A stretch of 64,000 nucleotides of DNA from Puccinia triticina (GCF_026914185.1 NC_070562.1:4402001-4466000), one strand, 5' to 3'. Counted from the stretch's first letter, positions 48,355 through 60,795 are shown. Notes: generated by a model from the letters alone, not told the origin. Numbers and translations are program-made.

Positions 48355-49045
48355 TCATTCCCCAAACAGCTTCTTGACTCGTTTCAAGACGCTATCTTTC
48401 TCCGGATCTGTGATGAAAGCACAACCGCATCAGCTCGAGAGTGACTGGCAGGTTTTGCAAGCGGGGCTGACCGTAGGGATGGTCCTTGGAGGGGATCTCG
48501 AGCAGTGCCGGGAATGCGGCCTCGTACTTGTCGACGGCGGGCCGGATCTTGTCGGCGACCTGGGGCAGCAGACGAGGCTGGGGATGAGCATGCAGATGGA
48601 AGCTACAGGGGGGGAGGGGGGCAGGACTGACGTGCTGGTTGATGAGGACGATGGCGATGTCGTCGCGCTGGGTGGTGAACTCGTCGAAGGCTTTCTGGAT
48701 ATCCGCCACCGGCGTTTCTGCGGCACACACACTCAGCTCAGGATGGTCTGGCAGCCATCAGGGGGGGAGGGGGGTGGACTGACTGGAGTCGACGACCATG
48801 AAGTTTTTCTTGGCGGCCGGGGTGACATGGCCCTAGACGGAAGAGATCAGTCGGCCTGCGTTGCTGGGGAAAGGGTGTTTTGCTTACGGTGCCGGCCAGC
48901 AAGAGCCCGGTGATGGAGTCCTGGATGGTGATTGTGATGTCAGTGTGTTTTGTGTGTGTGTGTTGGCTGGCTGTTTTCTGCTGACCTCGTCTCCGATGGT
49001 TGCGATCAGTGTGCGTTGGGATCCGCCCAGTCGAGCGTTGGCCAT
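48355..49045 (-). CDS. VMA7: V-type proton ATPase subunit F
   Basis: Small soluble subunit of the V1 rotor that couples ATP hydrolysis to proton pumping into vacuoles and endosomes. Six exons (minus): 49045-48986, 48920-48888, 48832-48784, 48717-48632, 48559-48472, 48407-48355, giving 122 residues, the normal family size. Motifs in order: [77 protein letters not shown], and the ending [13 protein letters not shown]. Every splice junction is GT-AG and in phase. It is transcribed away from the gene at 49242, with 196 bp between the two ATGs, so the two probably share a divergent promoter. Confidence 0.95.
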
Positions 49046-49241
49046 CCTGCAGTTGGTGGGCGAGTGAGTGTCATCTGGCAGTGGGCGGTGAGTTGAGTGC
49101 CGAGGCCCCGAGGATCCCCCGAAAACCCCGCCACCCCCGCCACCCCCGATGTGATCGAGTTTCATTCAGCCGGAGTGAGTCGGAGGAAAGAGCTCACTGC
49201 TAACTACTTGATTTTGTTTTATTTAAGGTTTGGCTGGAGCG
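49046..49241. promoter_or_regulatory. short divergent promoter between VMA7 and the coiled-coil gene
   Basis: 196 bp separate two oppositely oriented ATGs. It holds CCCCGCCACCCCCGCCACC-type C-rich DNA near 49125-49145 and an AT-rich stretch near 49205-49225. No defined core element was identified. Confidence 0.5.
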
Positions 49242-52200
49242 ATGCTGCTCAAGAAGATCTCCAAGAAACACCTGCGAGTAGGCGCACGCACCTGGAGACC
49301 ACCCCCACCACGAGAACAGCGCATCCGACCAACAACAACAACAGAAACAACAACACCAGCAACAGCCATCCAAGAAACACCCAAGCAGGAAACACCCACC
49401 CAAGAAACACCCACCCAAGAACCAGAAGAACAGACCCCAGCACAACAGAACCACTCAGCATACTCACAATCCCTGAACGATGCCCACCAGCCGACTGGCT
49501 CCTACCGATCTCGCCCAATATCAGAATATAACCACCAGCCACCCACACAGAACGATCCCCAAGAATACCCAGCACTCGACCTACCCCAGGAGAACCGGTC
49601 TTGCCACAGCGACTACGCAAGAGAACAACTCAGGATCGCACAGGCCGACCATGAAGCCGCACAACAGAGGGTCGAAGAAGCCACTCGAAAGATTGCCGCC
49701 ATCGAGCCCCCCTCCCAAGACACAGACGACCTCCTAGAGAACACCAGCATCAGCAGCAGGCCCCACCCACAGAGCCTGGCACAGGCCGAAGAACACCAGA
49801 GGCGGAGGGAAGAGATCATGAAGGCACAAGAACTACTGGATATCAGGGAGAAGGAGGTGAAGGCCAGAGAAGAACAGCTCGAACGGATGCTGCGGGAAGA
49901 GCACGAGAAGATCGAGGCGGACGAGCGTCGGAAGCAGGAGGAGGCCGAGGCAGTCGAGCGGCGGAGACAGGAGCAGGCCGAGGCGGACGAGCGCCGGAAG
50001 CAGGAGGAGGCCGACCGGCGGGCCCAAGAAGAGTCCAGACACCGGACCGAAGAAGAAGAGGAGCGCCGCCGGCTGGAGCGCGAGCTTGCGGAGATCCAGC
50101 GGAGGGCGGAGGAGGAGAACAGGCTGAACCGGCTCAAGTACGAAGAAGAGCTCCTCAAACGCACCGAAGAGGCGAAGAAAAAGGCCGAGGAAGAGGCCCG
50201 GAGTAAGCTCGAGGAAGACTATCGACAGCAGCGGCGCAGAGAGCAGGAGGCATTCATCGAGGAACAGCTCCTGGCCGTCAGGAAGGAGAAGGAGATCAGA
50301 GAGGCCGAGATTCATGCTCAAGCGCTAGCGCAGCAAGAGAGAGACCGAGCCGAGGCCGAGCAGGTCGGCCTTCCTCATTCTATAACACATAGTCAGCCCT
50401 ACTGATAAGATTTGTCTTTTGTACATAGAATGCTGCCAAGAAAGCAATGAGAGATCGGTTCCTTGCGTCAGTCAAAAAAAAAAAACCCCTATCTCTCGCC
50501 GAAAAAGCAAATCAAGCTGATCGTATTTTCTTAAACAGAAAGCAGCTTGGCCTGGAAACCATGCGATCTCAGCAGAGCCAACGACGAGCGGAGCTATTCG
50601 CATCCGTCCACCGGACGGCAGTCCGGAACCTGAACCCGGTGTCGTATGCGGACGTGTACACGTCGCCGCTGATGAGCGGATACAGCACCTTCCCAGTGTG
50701 TCCGTCCCCGCCGCGGTCGCCCCATCTGGTGCCCGAGGAAGTGCGCAAAGCGGCGCGGGCCGAGCAGCAGCTGCAGGCCAGGCGAGCGCAGGCGGAGCGG
50801 GAGATGGTGGAGCAGACGCAGATGCTGCTGCTCGAGCAGGCTCGCCGGCGGGAAGCCGCGTCGGCGGGCGCACGCCAGCAACCGACCGACGCCTCCGCCC
50901 CGCCCCCTTCGCCCTCCAGACCTGGCACTGCCCCCCATCGCCGACAGGCCTCCGACTGTCGATCCCCGCTGCCTCCCGCACCCTCCAGCCAACGCTCAAC
51001 CAGCAATACCGGGCACAATCGCGCCCGACAGCCGTCTGTCGATCGCCGTCATCATCGCCCGGCTCATCCTGACCAACCACACCCCAGCCGACCTCCGCTG
51101 GGTAACGACTTTACTGCCCAATCGCCAGCCCAGAGATCCCACCGCTCCAGCCATCCAGACCAAGCACAGGACCAGAGATCTCAGCGGTCTACCTGTCCCG
51201 ACCAAGGACACTCCAGCCGATCTCCCCTTGTCAACGATCTTCCCGACCACGCCCATGACCACGGATCTCAACGCTCTGGTCATCCAACACATTCCAACCG
51301 ACCTCCGCTTGTTAACGACTTTACTACCCAATCGCCAGGTCAGAGATCTCACCGCTCCAGCCATCCAGACCAAGCACAGGACCAGAGATCTCAGCGGTCT
51401 ACCTGTCCCGACCAAGGACACTCCAGCCGATCTCCCCTTGTCAACGATCCTCCCGACCACGCCCATGACCACGGATCTCAACGCTCTGGTCATCCCGACC
51501 CAACACACTCCAACCGACCTCCGCTTGTTAACGATTTCACTACCCAATCACCAGGCCAGAGATCTCAACGTTCTAACCATCCCGACCAAGGACACTCCGG
51601 CGCCGCTCGACCACCCCATCCCGAGAATCCCACCCGAATGCCAGATTATACAGATTATAGACCACCAGCCCCACCCACAGTTCACAACAGGAGCTCCGAA
51701 AACCTATCCCGCCGGCAAAGGGCGCGTTCGGTAGACAGACGAGATGGACTGTCTCATGCCGACACAAGACTCACCCGATCCGCCAGGCCTGCCCAGCTCG
51801 ACTATACGATGCCCAACCCAGACCCTGTAGCTCAAGCCGCCAACAGCTCGACCTCAAGCCAGGAAACCAGTGAGCTTGCTGCGCGTATCAAAGCTATACT
51901 CGAAGCACGAGAACTGCAAAAGAGAAAGCGGGAGGATGAGGAGATTGCGAAGTATGCCGCCGCCCGGGATAGAGCGAGAGAGCAAGTAATCCAAGACTGC
52001 ACCCCCCCAGACACGAGCTGCACCGGAGAACCTCACTCCTCTGAACAAGACGGGGACTCCAAGGAGAGAGCCGCGCAAGCCGCCGCACACTTCATGAACA
52101 AGCAGCCATTCCCGACCCCAGCTCGAAGACGAAAAACCTCGATGCCCCATGCTAGCAGCTATCGCCACGCCAGCGCGTACCATCATCACCAACGCTTCAA

Positions 52201-54319
52201 TTCGACCGAGACAGCCTCGGCCGGCCGCTCGGAAGCGATCAGCGAGTCTGACTCGACCGTCATCGATCATCTAGCTGGCTATCCGAACAGAGCCATCGCG
52301 AGAGAAATCGAAAGCTCCTACATACTCCAAATCGACCATCCTTCTCCTATCGCCTACTTGGAGGGCGATCCCCAGGGACTTCAGCTCAAAGCCAAAGGCA
52401 ACCAGCTGGCTTGTAGGGACCTGCATCGAATCGCCGAAGACGTAAGTCTTTTACGCGCAACCATCAATTCAGCCGTTTGTTTGGACCGCTTAGCTCATCC
52501 CCCCATCTCGTTTTCCGATTCGTTTTAGCTTGGCGCGAAAGGTGCCATTGGTATACGCTTCCGGGACCCGGTTTTGGTAGACTCTTCTCGTGTCAACTTC
52601 TCCGCCCAGGGCATCGGTCAGTGTTCAGCTCTGTCATGTCTGTTTCAGAAGACGTATCAACATGCTCATTTACCATCGCCGTCTTTCTCTCTCTTCGCAG
52701 CTCTTGTCCCCGATACTGGTTCATCCTCAGGAAGGACTGGCTTGGATGGATGTACCCCCGAGCGGCAAGATGTGCCCCGACGATCTGATCCGCTCGATTC
52801 TACGACTCACGACCCCTCTTCTGTCTATCAAGGCCAGCGGCCGCCTCATACCCCACAGAGTGAACCTTTCGATCACTCCGAGTCGCTCAAAAGCTCGCCT
52901 CAGACCCCGCATCCCGCAGAAGACTTCCATTCCTCTGCCTCCCCCAAGCGCGATGAACCCGCGAAGGTGGACCGGGAAGTGCAAACGTCGATCGGCTCTG
53001 GCGCTGCGCCCAATCCGCACCCCCCGGCGACCCACACGAATCCCAACCCCTACGATTCCCACCACAAAGCTCCTGGTATACCTTCGAATCACCCCCGTGA
53101 GCGTTACTCACCGAGAGTGCTTGTGGAGGACATGTACTTCGACATCTCTAAAAGACCCGAAGGCCTGCCGATGCCCCCCCATTTGTTCACTCCTAAAGTC
53201 ACCCTCCAGTCGCCTTCTGAACCCAGTGGCTACTCTCCTGCGTCGCAAGAGTTTGGGACCCCGTCGCCGGGCCCCTCGACTTCCCAGCAGCCCATCTCGC
53301 CTTCCGGAGCCCCCACTCTTCCCTTCCAGACCCCTTCTGAAACCACCTCGCCCACCAATCCAGATGATTCTTACTCCCCCGTCACCTCCAAAGCTTCTGG
53401 TATTTCATCACCCATCTCAACCTCCCACCAATCCTCCCCTCCTGCCCATCAAGCACCCCCTCCCCTCCCCAGAACAGTGCCCGTTGACACCCAACGTGCT
53501 GTGTTGCAGGATTTCGTGTCTGGTCATAGGCCTTCGAAGGCGCCTGTTGATCCGCCTACCTTCTCTGCCCCCTCCAAGCCCGTCGTCATCCATTCTTCGC
53601 CAGCGACGACCGCATATCCGCGCACGCCTCGAGTGGTCGTCCAGTCCCCCTCTGTTACCTCGTCGCCCATCGTCCCCGCTGGCATCTTTTCTGCCTCGCC
53701 GAAGACCTTCACTCACGACCCTCCGCCCCAGCAATCGTCTCGACCCCGGCCGGCCAACACCTCCCACAGCCGATCATCATCGGTCGCCCATCGAGGTGGG
53801 GCACGACAGGAGGACGGCGCGGCGCAGCCCCGCCCGCCCGTCGGCCGCGAGCCGCCGGCGTCCAAGACCCCGCGCCAGATCCCGTTGCCGCCCGAAAGCC
53901 CCTGGGAGAGGCCCTTGCCCCCGCCCACGCCCTGCGAGCTCCCGCTGCCCTCCTCGCCCAGTCTTTCGGAATCCGCCCGCCGATCACACCCCGCGCCCTC
54001 CTCCTCCTCCTCCGGCGCCCGACCCGACAAGGAGCGCGTCCCGAGCAGATTCTCCAGCCCTTGGATCGGCGACGAGTGGGACATCCTCCGCGACAATCTC
54101 GCTGCCATCCATAAGCCCCTCACGCCCGAGCCCCTCCCCGCCTTCCGGCTCCCCCGCCCCCCCGGCCGCGACTCTCCCACCCACGCCCGTGAGTCCTCCC
54201 CCCCCCCCCCCCCCCTTTTCTTAGTCTCGCCCCGCCCCCAGGGACTGACTGGTTGTTGTCATGTCGCGCGGCTCGCGCTAGTGCCGTTTATCCGCTTCGA
54301 CGACCCCTGTCCGAATTAG
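49242..54319 (+). CDS. large coiled-coil / low-complexity protein, unknown function
   Basis: About 1,582 residues from five exons (49242-50363, 50429-52441, 52529-52616, 52701-54188, 54282-54319), all in phase. Residues about 130-375 form a long Glu/Arg/Lys-rich coiled coil (EERRRLERELAEIQRRAEEE). Then come a conserved-looking block (LNRKQLGLETMRSQQSQRR, VSYADVYTS), a Ser/Pro/His/Asp repeat region with two near-identical units (about 51110-51590), a second ordered block (GAIGIRFRDPVLVDSS), and a Pro/Ser-rich tail with a short acidic end (FIRFDDPCPN). I recognise no catalytic domain; a scaffold or cytoskeletal role is possible but only a guess. ATG 49242 is chosen as the first in-frame ATG after the leader. 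The poly-A-like run at 50477-50485 (AAAAAAAAA) encodes KKKK and is a slippage-prone site. Confidence 0.8.
51110..51590 (+). repeat. tandem coding repeat, unit about 230 bp
   Basis: Two nearly identical copies of a unit containing ACCAAGCACAGGACCAGAG and ACCACGCCCATGACCACGG, plus partial copies on both sides, inside exon 2. The near identity at the DNA level suggests recent expansion or homogenisation. Confidence 0.85.
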
Positions 54320-55404
54320 AACCTCGTCTCTATCGCTGGCCCTCCCATCCGGCCGGCCTCAAACACCTCCCTGCCATCCTGACTACCCCGCCGCAAACGC
54401 CGTCCATTGTCACCTCCTCCCGATAAATATACGATCGATTTCTTGCACAAAAACAACTTGTTTCGAAGTTGGATATATATCCATGCTCCTTGTATATGTA
54501 CTACTATTACGTGCATTCTGCACTTTTATTTATGTCGTCGGGGATGGTATGGGACGGTATGGTTAATAGCCCTTTTCCCACACACACACGCATTACACAC
54601 ACTACACACATACATACATGCGGATTTCTTTGTTGGATCTCGGGTCTCTCGGTGCGCGTTTATGTTGTGACGGCGCCGGCTGTAGCCATTCTAGACACAG
54701 GAGGGCATGTTTTACACGCCCCAAACAATGGCAAACAACGGGAAAGGGATTGCAGTATTTGGAGATTTTGTCTATGCTGATTCATCAGGAAGTCATCCTC
54801 TACTGACGGGACGGGAGGATGCAAGAATCAATGAGATTATCAGAAAATTATTGTGCAGTTTGCTGTTCACATCAAGACTCAGCCCTACACCACGGGTGCA
54901 AAAAGACATTCCGAAGCCGGATTGGTATGGAGGCGCTGGACCGACAAAAACTGCCATATTCGTGTGTTTTTTTGGTGAAATGCTGGTGAATCGACGACGA
55001 AATGGACAAATGAACCCACAACGCGGCCATTGTTATGCTTTGAGAGCGACAATCCGGCCATTTTGGTGTCGGTCTGATGGTGCCTCTGGCCCGACAAGAC
55101 AGCCACCAAGGCTCTGAGCGGACATTCCTAGCCAACCATGGTGCCTGCGCCGACATGCCTAGGTAAAAATGGCTCTGAACCAGAAATGCTGCTCAGTCAT
55201 GTTTCATGGTTTGACTCTAGCCGTTGAGGCAAGCCAATCCTGGTCTACCCAGAAAGCCAGCAACCATCAATCACAAGGCTGTCGCACCTCAAGACTAAAA
55301 TCACATACCTCTGGCCCCTTGTCAGCAATGCCCAAGGCCCTCAACATACCCTGGATAATGATATTTCCTCTTGTAAACTCCCCCCTCTTGGATAAACCCT
55401 CTCC
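54320..55404. other. 3' flank and unassigned DNA
   Basis: CACACA simple sequence at 54580-54620. A short open frame at 54707-54880 (MANNGKGIAVFGDFVYADSS) has no recognised relative. No other gene seen. Confidence 0.35.
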
Positions 55405-55870
55405 CAACGGTGGGCCGCTACGCTAAACTACGCTATTTTAGCCCTAACGTTTAGCGTAGCGGCAAAAAGCGCTGGCCTTTTTTGAATAGCGTTAGGGCGC
55501 TGTTAGCGCCGCTACGCTACGCTAATTTTTTTTGGCGCTAACAGCACACCAATTTTTGTTTAGCGTTAGCGCTACACTACAGCCGCTATGTTGCGCTACG
55601 TTGCTTTTAGCGGAAAAAAGGCCTTTTTTCCTCAAAATGCGCTGTAGCGCAGCGTAGCAAACGCTCTTTTGCGCCCTGCATGCTTAGTGTTAGCGCCATT
55701 GCGCAAATCTGCGCTAATGTTACGCTAAAAGCTAAAATAGGATTGCACCCTGTGCGCGTAGCGTTAGCGCAGATGCGCCCGAATGCACTAACACTACACT
55801 AAAAAATAGTGCATTTGTGCTGCGCTACGCTACGCTAACAGCTATGGTTAGCGTAGCTGACCCACTGTTG
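55405..55870. mobile_element. Non-autonomous 7-bp-TSD element
   Basis: CAACGGTGGGCCGCTACGC at the left, GTAGCTGACCCACTGTTG at the right, exact 7-bp flanks cctctcc (55398-55404 and 55871-55877). Interior is packed with GCTACGCTA / TAGCGTAGC words. Non-coding. Confidence 0.85.
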
Positions 55871-56361
55871 CCTCTCCCTAGTATCAAACATCTACCCAGA
55901 TCACATGTTACCCCTTTCTTCTAGTGTTTCCTTAGAGCCATGTCAGACACTCCTCCCCACCCAAACGTATGCACCAAACACAGCTTACATAAGCTGTAGG
56001 TGCATACAACATACTTACTCATCATTTAAGCCCGCACTGATGCAGTTGACCACCTGGATTAGCGCTAATCCGCTACTCCTCAAGTTACACCTGCACCAAT
56101 GCGGATGCGCTTAGTCCGACTACATTGGGCCCAATGCGGTTGCCAAGGAGGATTAGCTACGCTAATCCCTCCTTAATCCAAGACCAATGCGGATGCTCTC
56201 AACCCTAGCGTGCTTGTAGTGCCAAAAAAGCTGATTGACTGTTTTGTCACTGATTCAACAGCAACAGCCCCAGTATCCAGACCCCTAGCCACTTGCACTG
56301 GAGAGCTTTAACAGAGAGGAGACTCCACAAGACCAGTAAGAAACAACTTGATTGCTTTAAG
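55871..56361. other. unassigned spacer with CCAATGCGG repeats
   Basis: Three CCAATGCGG-type words (56095-56205) and GATTAGC/GCTAATC inverted words. No gene recognised. Confidence 0.4.
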
Positions 56362-56837
56362 CAACACTGGGTTGCTACGCTACGCTACGCTATTTCAGTG
56401 CTACGCGTTAGCGTAGCGGCAAAAAGCGCCCATCTATTTTGCATAGCGTTAGCGCGCTGTTAGCGCCGCTACGCTGCGCTAATTTTCAGCGGCGCTAACA
56501 GCGCGCCAATTCTTTGTTAGCGTTAGCGCGCCGCTACAGTCACTACCCTATGCTGCGCTGCGCTACAGCACTTTTAGCGGAAAAAAGCCCTTTTTTCCGG
56601 CTAAAGGCGCTGTAGCGCAGCGTAGAGCGCGCTCTTTTGCGCCCTGCATGTGTAGCGTTAGCGCAATTGCGCGCATCTGCGCTAACGCTACGCTATCAGC
56701 TAAAATAGCTGCGCACCGCGTGCGCGTAGCGTTAGCGCATATGCGTGCAATTGCGCTAACGCTACACTAAAAAATAGCACATTTGTGCTGCGCTACGCTA
56801 CGCTAACCACTATGGTTAGCGTAGCGACCCAGTGTTG
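56362..56837. mobile_element. Non-autonomous 7-bp-TSD element
   Basis: CAACACTGGGTTGCTACGC at the left, GCGTAGCGACCCAGTGTTG at the right, exact 7-bp flanks ctttaag (56355-56361 and 56838-56844; the match extends by one base on each side by chance or because the true duplication is 9 bp). Interior closely related to 55405-55870. Confidence 0.85.
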
Positions 56838-58362
56838 CTTTAAGCATATCACACCAAGAGCTCAGACGCTGACAAGACTCGCAGCTGTTCCTTTATGTAG
56901 TCTTTTTATTCTTATCTTTGTGATCTAGCCGCAAACGCGGCATCTCTTTCTATTCTTCTTTCTCATTTAAACCAAAGTTGGTCCTTGAGCCACCCCTGGG
57001 CCCCAGTTCTGTGCATCCTTTCACAAACACTTCCCGGGAACGTCCAAGTGGGATAACTCACCCATACCCCTTGCAGCTCAGGCGAGTCTTCCCAGTCTCC
57101 CGTGTCCAGTCATAATGTGTCAGGTTGTGGTTCTGCTACTCTTAGCTTTATCATACCTGCTGGTGTCACTCATTCATGACCTCTCATTCACAGGTCTTAC
57201 CATCAATTAGGGATATTCATGTGAAACCAGTGGATATTCATTCACCCACCTGCACCAGGGGAGATATGTTCCCACTCCCCAGGCCCACTCCCCAGGGAGT
57301 GCCAGAGCTGAGTTTTATGTGAGTTTTGGTTGGATGTGGGCCTGATGTGGATTAGTAACTCATCACTAAATGAATTGTAAAGTGAATGGAGAACTGATTC
57401 AGAAGTCAGTCAGAATTGATTTGGGACTCAACACAATGTTGTGTGGAATTCTCTTGTTTTCTAGGTACAACTGTAGGAAAAAATATGATCAGATGATATT
57501 TCACCCAAATCCAACTCATCAATTGCTCCTGTTTGCTGATGTTGAAGGATAGAAAAGCAAAATTGACATTCTAAAATGTAATTTCTCTGAAAAAATGAGT
57601 TTCTTGTAATTCACATCATATGCCCTCATGTACAAAATTAAAGTAAAATTCAACTTGGTATTAATGGGTTTAGAATTTTGGAATGTGGTTATAATGTTGC
57701 AGTAAAAGTAGTGAAACCCACTTTCTTGCAAATGCGGGAATTAATTTGAATTTGGTTAAATAAAATGGTGAAAAACTTTTTCAATAGGGTGAAACTCTGA
57801 GCTAAGTCAAGGTTGGACTGCAGTGCCACTCCAGTTTGGCCAGATATCCTTGCCTCCTAACAAAAATTATCTGGTGAATTTTGCTTTTTTTTGCTTTTCA
57901 AAATTCACATGTGCACATGCAAGTGAACTTTTTTGCACTTTGCCAATAGTCACCCTGATGTACACGCGTAAATTGATGTGGAAATATCACAGGATGGGCC
58001 TTTCAAGGCCACATGAAAAGTAAAAGCTTCACGTTGAGACACCAATGGTCCCCCTGATGTACGCGAGTACATGAGGGGGACAATATCAGAGGCTGGGCCT
58101 CTCACATCTCCATGAAAAGGACACACTGTTCACAGAGCCAAGAAAGGCCTATATTCTGGATGAGTTCTGGATGAATTCTGGATGAGTTCTGGATGAATTC
58201 TAGATGAGTTCTGGATGATTTCTTGGCAAGTTTTGGTTTATTTCAGGATTATTTCCAGCTGATTTCCACAGCTAACTTCCAGTCTTTTTCATACCTATCC
58301 AATTTTTATTTACCAAAGGCCTCCAGCACAGTTATGGAAAAAGGAGTTTTGTCCCTTTTTTC
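56838..58362. other. unassigned DNA with a small minisatellite
   Basis: 58155-58225 carries tandem TTCTGGATGAG / TTCTGGATGAA units. No gene recognised elsewhere. Confidence 0.35.
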
Positions 58363-58902
58363 CTTTGGCTATTAGCCAAAGAAAATAATGCATTTTTCTT
58401 CAGCTAAAAGCCAAAGGACAGCGGAGCTGGTGCGCTGGCTGGCGTTAACATATCAATACGATGTACATCCCAATACGCATCCGCTACTTACCAATACATA
58501 TCCAACACATACCAATACGTATCTGATACGTGTCCAATACATACCAATACATTTGAATTTGGTACATGTCCAATACATACCAATACGTATCCAATACAGT
58601 GTATTATACACCTTGCCAAGTTTTTTTAAAAGAAACTGCCCTAACCCCTAAAACCCAACCCCCAAAAACCCGCCCCCTAACCCCCAAATGGGGCATGGGG
58701 GCAGCGGTAATTGAACCCACAACCTTGCTGTAAGGAGGTTTGCAGCTGCGCTGCGAACCACTAGGCTAACAACCATTGGGTGCGCTGCCCAGGTTTTGTG
58801 GCTAGGTTCCTATGAACTCAGCCCCGCCAGCCCGGCCAGCTCCAGCACTCCTTTGGCTTTTAGCCAAAGGAAATGCACTTTTTCTTTGGCTAAGAGCCAA
58901 AG
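58363..58902. repeat. 540-bp element with compound inverted ends
   Basis: Outer arms each contain two copies of CTTTGGCT.NN.AGCCAAAG; the left arm (58363-58445) and right arm (58822-58902) are inverted copies including CCAGCGC/GCTGG words. Between them lie CCAATACATACC satellite-like repeats (58451-58610) and a tRNA-like sequence on the minus strand. Target duplication not found. Confidence 0.55.
58697..58782 (-). ncRNA. tRNA-derived (SINE-like) sequence
   Basis: Read on the minus strand it has a near-consensus A box TTAGCCTAGTGG and a B-box-like GGGTTCAATTACC about 45 nt downstream, with GGTTGTGGGTTCAA similar to the TRIM tRNA-like module. The acceptor stem is not clear, so it is a tRNA relic or SINE head, not a working tRNA. 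Confidence 0.5.
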
Positions 58903-59174
58903 AATTATAGTGCCACAGGTGGAAAAAAGTTATGGTAGGGCACTCGCTGAGGAGTGGGAAAATATGTCCCCTGGTGCTGCAGCCATCCATATCCAAGTGT
59001 CCTTGGTACAGTGGTTAGTACACTTGACATGGATATAAGAGACATGTATGGTAGAGATGGCCCCTGTGAACCCGGGTACCCACCAGCTTTTTTGCCAAAC
59101 TTTTGACACCCACACCCGCACCCGCACCGCCTGGGGCAGTCAGAGCGGGTACCTGCCCCTCAAAATCAACCGGA

Positions 59175-59565
59175 AGGAATATTCCTTCCAGTCAAAGAGG
59201 TTACAGAACCTCTTTGACTGGAAAGGCCTTCCAGTTGAAGAGGTTCTGTAACCCCTTTGACTGGAAGGATTCCTTCCAGTCGAAGAGGTTACAAAACCTC
59301 TGTGACCGGAAGGATTCATTCCAGTCAAAGAGGTTACCAAAACTCTTTGAACGGAAGGATTCCTTCCAGTTGAAGAGGTTACAAAACCTCTTTGACCGGA
59401 AGGATTCCTTCCAGTTGAAGAGGTTACAAAACCTCTTTGACCGGAAGGATTCCTTCCAGTTGAAGAGGTTACAAAACCTCTTTGACTGGAAGGAATCCTT
59501 CCGGTCGAAGGGGTTACAGAACCTCTTTGACCGGAAGGAAGGCCTTCCCAGTCCTTCCGGTCGTT
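59175..59565. repeat. tandem array of 60-bp palindromic units
   Basis: About six units alternating GGAAGGATTCCTTCCAGT and GAAGAGGTTACAAAACCTCT; each half is itself a palindrome. Confidence 0.85.
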
Positions 59566-59621
59566 GTGGCAGCCGCCACCTGCCCAAACAAGAGCGGGTA
59601 CCCGCTAGAATACCCGGGTAC

Positions 59622-60494
59622 CAACGGTGGGCTGCTACGCTACACCAAAAAATGAGCTAACAGCGAATTAGGCGGCCCTTTCCGCAGCATTGAACCACTT
59701 AAACTGGCAAGAATATTCCAGGAGCCTCCCTGATCAAAATGGTCCAGCAGGACTGTTGCATCAGGGAGTCAGGACATCCTGGTCACCAGATGCAGAGCCA
59801 AAATTCCATTTTGAGGACAGTCAACGGTGGGTCACTACTTTACTCTACGATAACCGGGGCTGTAGAGTAAAGTAGCGAGCTGCGCCTAACATTTTTACAG
59901 TTATTGTTAACGCTAGCGCGCGGATTGCCGCGTCACGGTTATTGTAACTGGCCTTTTTTTGTACAGCCGTTACTAGTAAAGTAACGTGTTATCGAGAAAA
60001 TTAACATTTTATTAAGCAATTAAGGGTCAAATTGGCCCTTATCAAGCAGAGAAACCCTTTATTGAGCAGTGAAAGGCCAAATCAGCCCTGAAATGGCCTT
60101 TTCTTGCTCAATATGTTGATAAATACCTGCTGCGCTGCCCATAGATATTGTAGCGGCCTTGAAAAAAAAACACCCGCCCGGTGCGATATCGATATCGCAC
60201 CACATTTCCCCATTGCTACCGGTCCGGTTAGCGTAAAGGGACCAAAAATTGCTACGATAACGTTACAATATCGATAACCGTAAAGTAGCGACCCACCGTT
60301 GGGACAGTTCAGCTAACACGTTCTGTTTTGCAGCATTCAACTGCTTGCCTTGCGTGGATTGAACTATAAGCCTCAAAGAGGGATCAGTCAATTAGGACTG
60401 CACAATTCAGGGATTTTGTAAAATCTTGTTGCCAGCTGCGCCTCTGTAATTGTCAGTTAGCTGATTTCTAGCGCAGCGTAGCGGCCCACCGTTG
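59622..60494. mobile_element. 7-bp-TSD element nested in the hAT element
   Basis: CAACGGTGGGCTGCTACGC at the left, GCGTAGCGGCCCACCGTTG at the right, exact 7-bp flanks cgggtac (59615-59621 and 60495-60501). Itself interrupted by 59822-60301. Confidence 0.87.
59822..60301. mobile_element. 7-bp-TSD element nested in a relative
   Basis: CAACGGTGGGTCACTACTTT at the left, AAAGTAGCGACCCACCGTTG at the right, exact 7-bp flanks ggacagt (59815-59821 and 60302-60308). Interior of the GTTAACG/GATAACG type, like the large transposon at 5804-10675. Confidence 0.87.
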
Positions 60495-60638
60495 CGGGTA
60501 CCTGCTCAATTTCTCCCAGAAATCCAGCATCCTCACCCAAACACGCACACGCTGGCGGGTACCCGCCAACCATGGGCAGGCACCCGCCGGCGGATAGCAG
60601 GGACCCGTGACGGGTTCATTGGGGCCATCTCTAATGTA

Positions 60639-60795
60639 TGGTATTCAAAATTGCATATGTCACTGTTTACATAAAATCATAAAGCCAATTTTGGCTGGGA
60701 GATGTCAGCGTGCATAAAACTTAAAGTGACATCTCCCAGCTAAGATTGCAGTTTGTGATTTTATGTAAAAAAATCTTATGCAATTTTGAATACCA
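60639..60795. mobile_element. mariner-like MITE
   Basis: TGGTATTCAAAATTGCATA and its inverse are perfect terminal repeats flanked by TA on both sides. Inside, ACATAAAATCATAA and GGCTGGGAGATGTCA arms are also inverted. The hAT at 59052-60633 inserted so that one of its target copies covers the left edge. Confidence 0.7.

Larger units (their letters stand above)
59052..60633. mobile_element. hAT non-autonomous element with palindromic array
   Basis: TAGAGATGGCCCCTGTGAAC at the left, TTCATTGGGGCCATCTCTA at the right, exact 8-bp flanks atgtatgg (59044-59051 and 60634-60641). Subterminal CCGGGTACCC-type motifs near both ends. Interior: a palindromic array (59175-59565) and a nested 7-bp-TSD element (59622-60494). 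The element is about 700 bp without the insertion. Non-coding. Confidence 0.88.

Noticed and set aside
49249..50321. Long minus-strand frames opposite the coiled coil
   Set aside because: They are shadows of the biased codon use in the Glu/Arg-rich coding region.
56362..56837. A 9-bp target duplication (Mutator-like) for this element
   Set aside because: The extra base on each side equals the terminal G and C of the element; the other members support 7 bp, so 7 is preferred, though 9 is not fully excluded for this copy.
59175..59565. A CRISPR array
   Set aside because: Units are contiguous palindromes without unique spacers, inside a hAT element of a eukaryotic genome.
59103..59660. A repetitive protein made of FDRKDSFQ-type units
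   Set aside because: The frame is produced by the palindromic DNA array; the opposite strand gives an equally repetitive frame, and there is no promoter, intron or domain context.
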